From: Epiperipatus broadwayi
Lineage: Eukaryota; Onychophora; Udeonychophora; Euonychophora; Peripatidae
Assembly: GCA_028023455.1 (NCBI GenBank)
Contig: JAQFVV010012670.1
Coordinates: 932,001-996,000 of the forward strand
Direction: 5' to 3'
Length of the DNA stretch: 64,000 nt
This document shows positions 32,801 through 42,007 of the stretch, one piece after another. Under the pieces are notes generated by a model. The model saw nothing but the letters and a program-made list of their open reading frames with translations, did no database searches and was not told the DNA's origin. Made by a program: the position numbers and the translations under genes. Position 1 is the stretch's first letter; every line of letters starts with the position of its first letter.

Positions 32801-33715
32801 TGTAAGACACATTATAGAAATAGCTGATCCACTGTCTATTTCCATTTCTATTTCCTTTTCCTGAATTTTAACTTTAATCATAAACTGCTTTATCTCTTTC
32901 ACGTATAGATTTTTAATCATGGGGTTTCTTATTAATTTCCCTCCCCTACTTTCTGACATAGGGTTTTCAATTTTACCCTCTTTTTTACACACTAGCGCCA
33001 AATGCCCTTTTTTACCGCATTTGAAACATGAGTTTTTGTTCCATTTGCACTCTTTCTTAGTATGGCCTAATTTACCACAACAGTAACAGGTAATTTTAGT
33101 GTGATTACTTTTTGACTCACGAGGGCTACCGTTCTCATTACTTGTCTTGAAAATGCCAATTTTTGCGTTCTCTTCCGGCCTTGCTCTAAAAGCTTGAGCT
33201 TGCTCCAAAATGAGCTCGTATGCCATGCCCTTCTTAATGGCCATTTCATATGTTAATTCTGGTTCAACTAACAATTGTTGCCTAAGTCTGTCATCCACTA
33301 TCCCCCAGAGTAATTGATCCATAAGGATTTCTTCTACGAAATCGCCATACCCACAATCTTTAGCTAATTCTTTCAAAGCCAAATTATACTCTTTTATTTT
33401 CTCGCCCTTTAATTGCTTTCTATTATGCAGGGTTAATCTCACAATATGATGAGAGGGACGTGGGCTAAAATGTTCATTTAATTTTTTAATTACTTCTTCA
33501 TATTTAACCTTCTCAGGCAATGGCAGCTCAAAATATTTACTTATAACTTCGATCACCCTCTTGCCTGCGAAACACATGAGTGCTGCGAGTTTCTTTTTAT
33601 TATCCTCTAACCCATTCAAAGTAAAAAAAATTTCTATTTGGGTTATATATAACGGCCATTCGGACACGTTATCTACGCTGAATTCTCCTATGCTATTTTG
33701 ACCCAACGAATACAT
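29849..33715 (-). CDS. Gag-Pol polyprotein of a Ty3/Gypsy retrotransposon
   Basis: One uninterrupted frame of 1288 codons. Gag-like region at residues 1-200. Two CCHC zinc knuckles (C210-x2-C213-x4-H218-x4-C223 and C230-x2-C233-x4-H238-x4-C243). Aspartic protease DSG at 294-296. Reverse transcriptase with LDLN Asp518 and active site YFDD (578-581). RNase H with TTDAS Asp727, TDHKP Asp793 and HADALSR Asp841. Integrase with HHCC finger His943, His946, Cys976, Cys979 and catalytic Asp1006, Asp1060, Glu1096. Gag and pol are in one frame without a shift. All catalytic residues I can check are present. Oddities: a six-residue tandem duplication QEITRK at 388-399, and LSFG where most Gypsy RTs have LPFG. 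The start Met is 105 bp inside the 5' LTR edge. It could still produce functional proteins. Confidence 0.95.
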   Translation of the reverse strand: MYSLGQNSIGEFSVDNVSEWPLYITQIEIFFTLNGLEDNKKKLAALMCFAGKRVIEVISKYFELPLPEKVKYEEVIKKLNEHFSPRPSHHIVRLTLHNRKQLKGEKIKEYNLALKELAKDCGYGDFVEEILMDQLLWGIVDDRLRQQLLVEPELTYEMAIKKGMAYELILEQAQAFRARPEENAKIGIFKTSNENGSPRESKSNHTKITCYCCGKLGHTKKECKWNKNSCFKCGKKGHLALVCKKEGKIENPMSESRGGKLIRNPMIKNLYVKEIKQFMIKVKIQEKEIEMEIDSGSAISIMCLTDWESLSATNFKSSLEKTSIKAKDVNGHELKICGQITAPIQYKGKKRNLQLYIVNAKINPIIGRDWFSELGIEINIIKGISVEQEITRKQEITRKYPELFNEELGLINTKPVEIDLLENARPVVCKPRKVPFAQRVKVEDKLKSLVKKGVLTPIKSSDWATPLVIITKPNGDVRLCGDYRVTINKYLNRGAYPVPNVREILAGLQNVLYFTKLDLNSAFHQIRVTDKSAEKLALTTHMGLYKCNRLSFGISIVLNIFQEKINALLHGLEGVIPYFDDILVTDNSEDKLRERLLTVCGKLQKLGVKLNAQKTVCMEKELTFLGHLISDKGKKPSPQKVTAVMNASPPINVKQLQAFLGLMNFFEPFLKNKAQIAKPLYDLLKKNQKWKWEKVHQEAFQQMKALLSSDKLLVHYNSTLEVRLTTDASEWEVGAVLSHPCYKGECPNVYASRTLSKAERNYSQLDKEVLAIIFGLKKYHQFLFGRNFTIITDHKPLLGILGHDRLAPEHLSPRMMHWRNILAGYDYILQYQKDKEIAHADALSRIPDKQEKISSKVEINYIDALNSDILNSKRIANWTNADQGYQILKQWIKNRWPDSRSEYVDSSFWANRSKLSTCKDCVLMGDQVVIPMEGRQQVLNLLHEGHPGVVRAKALARSYIWWPKISRDIEQNIKKCAPCQRQMNMPTKEYNSWPKATTAWQRLHIDHAGPINGKILLVIIDAYSKWTECRIVKDVSANETVKILSAVFACHGLPETIGSDNGTAFTATETEEYFQKNGIKHIRTPAYHPESNGLAEKAVQNIKKALRKLDNQDIQSAINDAMLHQHSTPSTAMGQSPAELLMGRKLRIKLSLLLPNPTEKMDSENYTNIFAKGDRVWVRDMLWKKWVEGIITKLLSQYIVIIQLEDGTSYRRHINHLRHRVVEELQMLTHIPNEAGLQDQEKLDIDQQAETEEETTPDINETDVIPRPKPDEGTTDIGRPKRKTQKAV

Positions 33716-33800
33716 TTTTTATTACGAATCTAAACCGTTCGATTTTGCTATTAACCGCTATTTCCTAATGAATCTGCCCTCCCCTGTTTACAATTTTTAC

Positions 33801-33814
33801 TCCAGACTGTGCCA
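33801..33814 (-). promoter_or_regulatory. Candidate primer-binding site
   Basis: On the element strand TGGCACAGTCTGGA begins six bases (ATTAAT) after the 5' LTR. A TGG start complements the CCA end of a tRNA. I cannot name the tRNA. Confidence 0.6.
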
Positions 33815-33820
33815 ATTAAT

Positions 33821-34424
33821 TGCTGTGTCCCGGCTTTCGCCTACGGATCAGCAATGATAAATTTAGTTTAGTAAACAGACAAGGTATTGAATATAATAAT
33901 TTAATATACAATAAATAGGTTAATATACATAAATAGCTAACATATATATATATATATAATATGGAGAACAGTTGGGGATCTTAATATCCTAATGCTCCCC
34001 ACGTACCAAAGTTAAAAGTTTATAAATAAGTTCACTCTACCTGCGACAGGCATAAATTACTTAATCACGAAAAGCCCAGTTGGGCATTATAAAATAATAA
34101 AAGATCAGTACGATCTGTTCACAGTCCTAGTCGGCTGGATTACCTTCAGGCGCCGAGTACCTGGGATATTATCTCCTTGAACATGCACACGCCAGCACTG
34201 TAGCAGGAAAAAGACTTTGAGAGTCTTTTGATTTTTGTTTTTATACCTGTCGCGTGTCGGTCTTGTTTGATTTCTTTATATTTCTGGAGTAATTGGTGAC
34301 CCGTATCTGTCAGACGTTAGATCCGGGTTCTACTCATTTATTACATGCTATATACACTAGTTACGAAATTAGTTTGACAATCTGCAATCATTGTCAATTG
34401 TTATTATTCTATATATATATAACA
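33821..34424 (-). repeat. 5' LTR of the Gypsy element
   Basis: 604 bp, matching the 3' LTR throughout. It contains the TATA-like promoter at 34238-34247 and, just downstream of it, a seven-bp hairpin (AAAGACT/AGTCTTT). Confidence 0.92.
34238..34247 (-). promoter_or_regulatory. TATA-like box of the LTR
   Basis: On the element strand the LTR reads GGTATAAAAA here. It is the best TATA match in the LTR and is conserved in the partner LTR. Confidence 0.5.
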
Positions 34425-34429
34425 GAAAG

Positions 34430-35975
34430 GTTCACATTATTTGATATAGATTAGTCATGCCAGGATTCTTGGTTGCCATGACATCATAAATGGAAAATTT
34501 GAATATATATTACCAGGTGCAAATATCATCGGAGTAATATGTCATAGCAGGAATAATACCAAAGTAACCAAACAGTTTGTAGGCAGCATGTTTAATAATA
34601 ATGTAACACAATAATATTTTGGATCAAAGAATTTCAGTGATAATTACATCTCGCTTTAAATTTCATCAAATGTAAAATAAGTTAAAAATAGTATTTTTGT
34701 TCTATCAAAATAAAAATAATAATAAACAAACAGTGAGGAAGAAAATTCATATACTGAGAATAAATCATTTGGATTTAAATTTAACCAATAATTCTTTAAT
34801 TAATTAATAAATTAGTCAATAAAAAGCATAGTCTTTAACTTGTTACATTTTGCTCTGTGATTTTATGTGTTCTATTTATTTCTACAGTTTTTAATTATTA
34901 TTTTTTCATATCTTTGCAACTTAATGACACTTTAGTGCAGTCAATACAAATGTTATTTTGCCAAAATGTCGTTAATTAAATACTATAATATTCCACACTG
35001 TTGCTCTAAAAAGTTCCATTTAGGATGGCATACACCATCATAAATGGACTATAGCTATTATTTTATTTATTTATTGGTATATTGAATATTGTAGACTTTA
35101 TTCCAGAGAATATATATATATGCATGGGTGTCCTTAATTTACATTAAAGCATCTAAATGTCGACACACATCACTTTTTAATATTATAAAAGATATAATTA
35201 ATTGTATATAATTTTAATATATAAACATTTTATTAATGCAACTAAATTTACAAATCCGTCTTGGGAATCAATTATATTATTTTCAGAGGTCTTTTTTATA
35301 TGTTGAAGTATGTGAGAAAGAATTGAGTTTTTAAAATATATTTAATTTTTTTTACTATGTACATATAATACGTAAATTATATTATGAAAATATTTAACCT
35401 CACTACCGCACGAACGTTAACTCGATTTCTCTATTCGCTAAACTATAAAATATTATTTATGAGAATTCTGTCTGCTACAGCTCAATTTTAATATTACATG
35501 GCACAGACAAATAACAAAATGAAATTAATTAAATCCAAATCAAATTTTTGTAGCTGTCTGAAGATTACTGAGCTTTATTCTTTATAGGCTATAAATTCCA
35601 CATTAAATTATAGCAAGTAACATTTTAATAAATCAAAAAGAATTTACAAAACGCTAATCAAAAATTAATCATTTGTTAAAAATAATGCCTTTATAATTTT
35701 AGGAATGGCTATTGTTAATATCCAATACAAACCAGGTAATACATTCACGTTTTACGCATATTCATAGTTTTTGCATTGCTTATATATATAATAAAATGGA
35801 TTTTCTCTGTCACTGATTTTAACGTTAACGATGCATTGCTAATTTAAAAATGTAAAGAAAGAGTATATTATTTTATGCTTCCAAGAGCACGTCTTCATCC
35901 TATTTTAAATCTAGTTACTGTAAACTTAAGTAATAAGTGGACACCAGATGGCAGTGCTCTATGACCCATATCCCA
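34430..35975. other. A+T-rich stretch, nothing recognised
   Basis: No frames with motifs. The region resumes after the GAAAG target duplication of the Gypsy element. Confidence 0.4.
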
Positions 35976-36172
35976 AGATTTAGATATAAAGGCCATGGTG
36001 CTGACAAAGATTATGTTGTGTAAATGGGATGGAACAGAATAGAGAAGAATATGGGAAAAACTTAGGTTGGGGAATGGAAAGAGAAGGTAAAGTTGCTAAC
36101 AGGCTTCTTCGGTCATAGTGGCTTAAAGATTCCTGATTCCATATAAGGAGAAGTCACGCATTGTCACATCAA
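35976..36172 (+). repeat. CR1-like LINE 3' end, plus strand
   Basis: Matches 23966-24165 of the large LINE, including ATAAAGGCCATGG, GGGAAAAACTTAGG and TGGCTTAAAGATTCC, ending GTCACATCAAG. Only the last 200 bp are present: a 5'-truncated copy. Confidence 0.7.
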
Positions 36173-36259
36173 GATTGTCTTCTAGCTTTTGCTTTTATCT
36201 GTGAGCTTAGGATTCAAAGATAGAAGTAATAATGGGCAAAACCCAGAAACTAATTTAGA

Positions 36260-37093
36260 TGTGATGTGATATGATGCACTGTGACTTCTCCTTATATGAA
36301 GCCAGGAATCTCTCAGCAACTATGCCCAGAGTAATCTGTTAGCCACTTTATCTTCCTTTTCCATTCCCTACCCTAAGTTTTCCCATAATCTGCTCCAATC
36401 CATTTCTACAACATAATCTTTGTCAACTTCATGGCCTTCATATCTGAATCCCCCTTATCTTTTCCCAAATCCAGCATAAAAACCAACAACCCACTTTCTG
36501 TATAATCACTTTGTTCATATTTATTCTTCCATAAATTCATTATTTGTACCCTGTCTGCTTGCAAGCATTTACATTTAATTAACAGATGCCTAATATTTTC
36601 TATGCCTTCCTTAAACAACTTGCAGACTAAATCACCCATATTTTTCCATTTATGGGTATATTTCTTTGTTTCTAAAGATCCCATTTGAGCCTTAAACAAT
36701 AAACTACTTTCCTTGCTATTATCATAAATTAACTTGCACTCAATGTTCTGTTTACTTCTATATATATTTAAACTCTTTTTATTTTCCATACTAGGTCTCC
36801 GTCTCTCCAACTTCCTATCCTTTATTAATGCATCTATTCCTTTATCCCATTCCCTATCATTATAACACTCAACAATACTACTAATACAATCATCCCATCT
36901 TTTGTACAAGTATACTGATATAAATTTTTTATCCAAAACTTCTGCATACACATTATCTTTCTCACCTATTTTGTTGCCTGCCCTTTACTTGTAACTCAGT
37001 TAAATATTATATTTGGCTAGTCTTTTATTATCCATAAATTGCAATCTAGCAAACATTTTCATTTTACTTTTTGCATCTCTCATATAAAAACAT
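36260..37093 (-). pseudogene. CR1-like LINE C-terminal fragment, minus strand
   Basis: An open frame of 181 codons (36406-36951) begins MYAEVLDKKFISVYLYKRW and includes NIRHLLIKCKCLQADR, the LINE terminal block. It aligns with 23480-24030 of the large LINE. The fragment extends on the minus strand from a tail of CATCAC-type repeats (36260-36275) to about 37093, where it ends within the thumb region: a 5' truncation. It has no RT or endonuclease, so it is a dead insertion. It faces the plus-strand fragment at 35976-36172 tail to tail across 87 bp. Unlike the larger copy it lacks the family E insertion, so it marks the empty site. Confidence 0.7.
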
Positions 37094-37559
37094 AGAGATG
37101 GAAATGTTACTACTGTGCCATCTGGAGAATATTAATTACTTAAGTTAATAATAGATGGATCTAAATTAGAGTAGAGAGACCAACCAGTTCTTGGAAGCAT
37201 ATGTGAACAATAATGTGAGAAAAGTTATGTGATGTTTTGTTAATATATTATTTTATTATTAAGTTTAATTTTCATAGAAATAATCATTTTTTTCTTATTA
37301 GATAAAATAGAAAGCTTTTGGTAAGTGCTAATATTGTTTCAAAAAGCAAAATCTTTTTTTAATCAATATTTTATAAATTAATCTATTGTTGTTAGTTATT
37401 TATACTTTGTTTCCATATTTTGTAGATCAAATTTTGTGGCTTCAAAATAGCTCGAACAAATCTAAAGTTTAATTTTCATGAACATTTATTGCTTTTGTCA
37501 GAGACAATTGTATTCGTATGCATTCATGGACACAGTTATTGTTATGTAAATAATTAAAA
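37094..37559. other. A+T-rich stretch, nothing recognised
   Basis: No repeat pair, frame or RNA signal identified. Confidence 0.4.
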
Positions 37560-37848
37560 CTTATATTAGTATTGTAGTTATATGTTGGACCATTTCCATC
37601 ATCTAATTTTAATTGTTAAATATTTTTAGAAAAATTCAAACTTTGTTTGTATTTTTCAAATATATTCAATGATTAATAACATCATAGATTAAACATTTCA
37701 GTTGGTATTGTTCTCCCCTCTCTCTCTTCCTCTAATATTTTTGGCCTGCCCAGTGACAGTACTAGCATAGGAATGGGACCAGTGAGTTTTATGTTCATAA
37801 ATAGTGAATGTAAAGGTTGCCATAATTAATTAAGATATCCTGTCAAAG
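37560..37848 (-). repeat. Family B SINE, single diverged copy, minus strand
   Basis: The tail complement GGACCATTTCCATCATCTAA (37589-37608) and the body GGCCTGCCCAGTGACAGTAC (37742-37761) match family B. The tRNA-like head at 37800-37848 is degraded, ending with ATCCTGTCA as in the 5.5-kb copy. Confidence 0.6.
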
Positions 37849-38216
37849 GCATCAGACAGCAGAAATTTTATATACTTATCTAAGAGAGCATTCATACAAG
37901 CCAGGAATAGCAAGCAAACTACAAACCAACCAGCAGTCCAAATAACATTCAGAATAGTTTTCACACTATGAGGAACCCTATCCTCTACAAAATGTAAGCT
38001 TAAAATAATGAAAAATCAGAACAACATCTAGTAAATGCAATGTGATTGTAGAAGAATGTATATTAGCAAAATCAACCATCTCATCAAAAATGTTTAAAAG
38101 AACATGAATGCTGGGAATCTCGCTTTAATGGCAGAAAGTGCACTCAGTCATTGTATATATATATATATTATAACATTTTCCATATTGCTAGGCCTCTATA
38201 TGCATTATAAATGCAT

Positions 38217-38299
38217 GAGTTGATCAAGTTATGTCAAAAAAAAGAAAGATGTATTTCTATTTCTAAAAAAACATAACTATATTTCCTGATCAACTCAGC
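38217..38299. repeat. Short inverted repeat
   Basis: TGAGTTGATCAAG and CTGATCAACTCAG mirror each other with ATAACTTG-like continuation and an A-rich loop. No coding. Confidence 0.5.
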
Positions 38300-38307
38300 C
38301 TAATAAT

Positions 38308-39256
38308 TGTTACGAATTGTGCTATGACAAAATCAGTTTTTAATTTATTTGATCTGGGCGCCAGAATTCATAAGAATCCGCTAAAATCTGTTGCCAGCAC
38401 GTCTCACAAATTAAAAAGAAAAAAATGTTTTAAAGAATTGGTATTAGATTTTACCATAACAAAAATTATTTTTTAAATATACTATTTTTTCTGGAATTTA
38501 TTCATAACATATTGGCAAAGGTAAATTACATTTTAAAATCTTACTAAACTAATAATAAATTTAATAATAAACACTAATAAATATTATTAATAACGTACAA
38601 ATGAAAATTGCTATTAGAAATATTTTTATTCTAGTAGATTAAAATCTGTTTAAAGGAAATTATTAATCAAATAAATTGGAGAGAACACACACTAATCCAG
38701 ACGTGAAACATTAATAAAAAAAACATAATTAAATAATTAATTAAAAAGTTCCAGGGCAAACAAGAGTCTCTTAAACAAAAACATGAAAGTCTATATCGGG
38801 ATCCTATTTTAAGTTTATTTTTTTAGAAAGATTTGTCGACAATTTAGTCACAATCGGGAATAATAAAGTCATAGCTTACGGTAAATTCAGTGAGAAAGTA
38901 GTAGATAACTATGCATAGTTTTTTTTTGGTTAGAATGAGCTCAGCCATTGGTTATAAATTTGATCTTGTCGTCTATTCCGAAGGCTAGTTGCAGAAGCTT
39001 TACTAGTGTCCATCTTCTTAACGATGTCAGTTAAAGCCCCAGTCTACTCCCGCATGAAGGATTATTTCATCGTGAAGTGGTCTTGGATTTAATAATCCAA
39101 AACCAGCCAAAGGAAAAAACAGAAAAAACAAGACATTCGTCAAACTGTCTCTGCCTTTTTATACTAGAGGCCCAGTTTTCAGACTTCTGCGCATCCTTTT
39201 GTTTATCAAAAATATATGCTGATAATTAATTTGGTAATTCCTTATAAAATTTACGT
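38308..39256 (-). mobile_element. LTR-like unit, possible solo LTR
   Basis: On the minus strand it starts TGTAACGTAAATT and ends CACAATTCGTAACA, a TG...CA unit with a short terminal inverted repeat. A TATA-like AGTATAAAAAGGC lies at 39153-39165 (complement). Immediately before the TG is a purine run AAAAAGGAGAAC (complement of 39259-39270), as a polypurine tract would be. No second LTR and no clear target duplication were found, so this is tentative. Confidence 0.4.
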
Positions 39257-39585
39257 TACAAAGTTCTCCTTTTTAGCAATTCTTTCGGCCATCTTTAATT
39301 AGCTAAAATATTTTTCTTTTAGCTTATCTTTTTACTTTTTGGAATTCTTTTGTTCTCTCCAATTCTACTTTTATTTCTAATTACATAAAAAAAATACGAA
39401 AGAACAATTTAACTTTCATTGTATGTTTTTTTTTAAAAAATAAATTATACTAAAAAAAAAAATCTAAATTTACTTTTATTTTTAGCTTTTACCAAATGCC
39501 AATACGTTTGTACCATATATAAATAAACAGTACAATATATATATATGTATATTATTCATACTAAAATCAATATAATTATAAGGGA
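39257..39585. other. A/T-rich stretch flanking the LTR-like unit
   Basis: If the LTR-like unit is a 3' LTR, the first few hundred bases here would be residual internal domain, but no coding motif is readable. Confidence 0.3.
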
Positions 39586-40020
39586 CTTGAATTCAGACTT
39601 TCAAATTCTACACAGTCCAATCCATCTTATACAACTGATACACATGACCACATGCATATGAGAAAGATAAATAATCTCCAATATACATATTTCATACTAA
39701 AACAGAATTCATCAGTTGGTCCAGATCATCTCCTACACATACATACAAACACTGATCAGACTGTATTAAGATAGCAAATCTACAAACTTTAATGGACAAG
39801 ATTCAATCTTCTCCACTCTCCAACTCTTCAGCCATCCATATCATTGAAAATCCAAGGATGAAATGCTCAAATCCCTTGATGATGACAATATTATTGTCTT
39901 ACCCACATTGGCCTTAGTCAATCTGATCCTTCACACATAGGATCTTAATAGTTGTATAATATGTATTGGATTACTGTGTGGGTTTGAAAGTCTGAATTCA
40001 AGTCTCTTATCAATATACAT
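39586..40020. mobile_element. Family A copy
   Basis: The left end GGGACTTGAATTCAGACTTTC (39582-39602) is mirrored by GAAAGTCTGAATTCAAGTC at 39989-40007. The minus-oriented ribozyme arm is followed by the shared body (CATTGAAAATCC, complement form) and the segment TGGCCTTAGTCAATCTG. The right ribozyme arm is missing. Confidence 0.65.
39671..39729 (-). ncRNA. Hammerhead motif, family A copy 8
   Basis: On the minus strand ATGATC pairs with GATTAT (one G-U), and CCAA with TTGG. CTGATGA and GAAA are intact, stem III is ATAT/GTAT and A17 is present. Stem II (ATTCTG against TAGTAT) is weakened by one mismatch. Confidence 0.7.
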
Positions 40021-40084
40021 ATATATAACTATTACATATTCAACCTGTATTCTGTCATCCCTCTTTTGTATAATTAAATGGACA

Positions 40085-40446
40085 AATTAAAGTCCAAACA
40101 GTGAGAGGTCAGTTGACTTAAGCTCTGTATGACAATAATATTGGCATCATCAAGAACTTTGGGCATTTCATCCTTGGATTTTCACTTATATGGATGGTTG
40201 AAGAGTTGAAGAGTGGAAAAGATTGGAGCTTGTCTAATAAAGTTTGAAGATTTGCTATCTTAATATAAAGTGAGCAGTGATTGTATATATGTGTGTGTGA
40301 GATATCAGTTGGTTCAGCACAAAATACATGTATTGGAGATCATTTATCTTTCTCACATGTATGTGGTCATGTGTATCAGTTGTGTAAGATGGATTGGATT
40401 GGTGTGTGGAGTTTGAAAGTCTAAGTTAAAGTCCCCTATAATATAT
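40085..40446 (+). repeat. Family A copy with deleted ribozyme core
   Basis: The body (TGACAATAATATTGGCATCA near 40130), the GATTTGCTATCTTAATATAA segment and the 3' end GAAAGTCTAAG are present. Between GTGTGAGATA and CAGTTGGTTCAG the stem I strand and CTGATGA are deleted, leaving an unusable remnant. Confidence 0.6.
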
Positions 40447-40867
40447 ATATATATTTAAATAGATTTGTAAAATTTTCATGTCGTTATTGTTATTCATTAT
40501 TAAAATATTATTTATCATTATATATATACAGTATACTGAATAAAACCTCTTCTTAGCCAATGTTCAAAACATTGAAATATACCAACTATGATTAAAAGAA
40601 TATAAAATAATAATTAAAGGAAAAACAAATGTATCTAAAATAGCAGTCCATGTATATACTAATACACATATTTCAAATATTGGGCAAAAAATTTAAAAGA
40701 AGAGAATTTATGGAAATGGTCCACACAACAATAACAATGCCCTAAGTCAAATCATGGTGATAATTCACAGGATTAGAAAAGCATACATTAATTTATCCTT
40801 TAAAACAATAGAAACTCATAAGAACCCCATAAATACATGTATAAAATGTTTATTGACTATTGTCTTT

Positions 40868-41098
40868 GACAGCATAATCTAACTGGATAAGACATCACCA
40901 TAAATCCAGTCTCCATGAATCTAAAAATCACTTGTTTGATTTCTATTGTATATTACTACTACTCAAAATGTTGTGCTATATGCTAACTTGTATGTTATTA
41001 TTTGGCAATTGCATATATTTGGAAAAGTATAAATAAAAGTTTGAATTTTTATATAATCATTTAAATCCTAAAATAGATGATAGAACTACTCCAATATT
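40868..41098 (+). repeat. Family B SINE, diverged plus copy
   Basis: The tRNA-like head GACAGCATAATCTAACTGG (40869-40887) is followed by a degraded body and the tail ATAGATGATAGAACTACTCCAA. The A-box region is altered. CTGANGA is no longer readable. Confidence 0.5.
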
Positions 41099-41277
41099 TA
41101 ATAACAAGTAAATTAGGTTATGTGACATGTGACTTGATTTTTTTTTTTAATTACAATTAAAATATCATCATTACAAAGTTTTTGACAAACATTATTTTAG
41201 GTTTCCAGAATTATATATATATAGCAACAAAATTGGCAACATAAAATATTAATTTATTCATTATAACATTGACACAC

Positions 41278-41517
41278 AACTGTTAATGAAAACATCCACA
41301 GAAAAGGTACTTTTTTAAAAATTTACCTTTATTACTGTCTAGCATGCTTTGGATATAACATGTATATCATATTTCATGGCTTATAAGACTCCATATTAAT
41401 CTAAGCCATAAATACGATACCGATGTTATATTAAAAGCATGCTAGATAGCAATAAAGCTGAACATTTTTTTTTAAAAAACTACCTTTTCTGTGGATGTTT
41501 TCATTAACAACTGTGTA
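41278..41517. repeat. Foldback element with ~80-bp arms
   Basis: The left arm begins AACTGTTAATGAAAACATCC (41279) and the right arm ends GGATGTTTTCATTAACAACT (41493-41512). Arms continue through AGCATGC. A smaller inverted segment (GGCTTATAAGAC and CTAAGCC) lies in the loop. No coding capacity and no hammerhead core. Confidence 0.65.
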
Positions 41518-41784
41518 TTAAATTAGCTCAGAAAAGAAGGAAATTATTTATAGTTAAATTATAACATTAATATTAAAAACCAATTATTTTTCACTACCAG
41601 GTTTACATTTAAATCTTTTATTATTTTAGAAGCAATTGTAAAAATTGCTATGTAATGAATGATTTATTTTTTCTCTCAAGACTGAAAACTTTTGAAAACA
41701 GAACCACTAGGTCTGAGAAGTTGCTTTATAACCTGATAGTTTTTGATTATCAGAAAGTTGTAAAAAAATGAAATTAAAATTTTG

Positions 41785-41875
41785 TCGAGCATTGGTGGTC
41801 GAGTGGTCAGCACATCTGTCTTACAAGCAGTTGTCTCAGGTTAGCGGGCTCATTTCCTGGTTGATGCTATGACAC
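41785..41875 (+). repeat. tRNA-derived SINE head (Val-like, anticodon loop CTTACAA)
   Basis: An A-box-like TGGTCGAGTGG (41797-41807) is followed by an anticodon-type stem CTGT/GCAG (41816-41819, 41827-41830) with a seven-base loop whose anticodon would be TAC. A degraded B box follows (GGGCTCATTTCC). The acceptor stem does not close, so it is not a functional tRNA gene. It continues into ATGCTATGACA and an A-rich end, as does the copy at 50.1 kb. Confidence 0.5.
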
Positions 41876-42007
41876 ATGAAAACAAAATATACCTGGACAT
41901 ATATCTAGTTAAAATTATATATTTATATTTGTTAGCATTTTACAATTAACATTTATGTCTATAAAACAAACATAAAGAAACAATTATAAACATGTATAAT
42001 AATTTTT

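Larger units (their letters stand above)
29172..34424 (-). mobile_element. Full-length Ty3/Gypsy LTR retrotransposon
   Basis: A complete element on the minus strand: 5' LTR 33821-34424, primer-site candidate next to it, single gag-pol frame 33715-29849, polypurine tract 29794-29804 and 3' LTR 29172-29793. The five-base duplication GAAAG flanks it at 29167-29171 and 34425-34429. Both LTRs start TG and end CA. By hand the LTRs differ by about 15 substitutions plus microsatellite length, roughly 2.5%, many being C/T or G/A. This indicates a fairly recent insertion. The domain order PR-RT-RH-IN is the Ty3/Gypsy order. No envelope-like frame follows pol. Confidence 0.93.
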
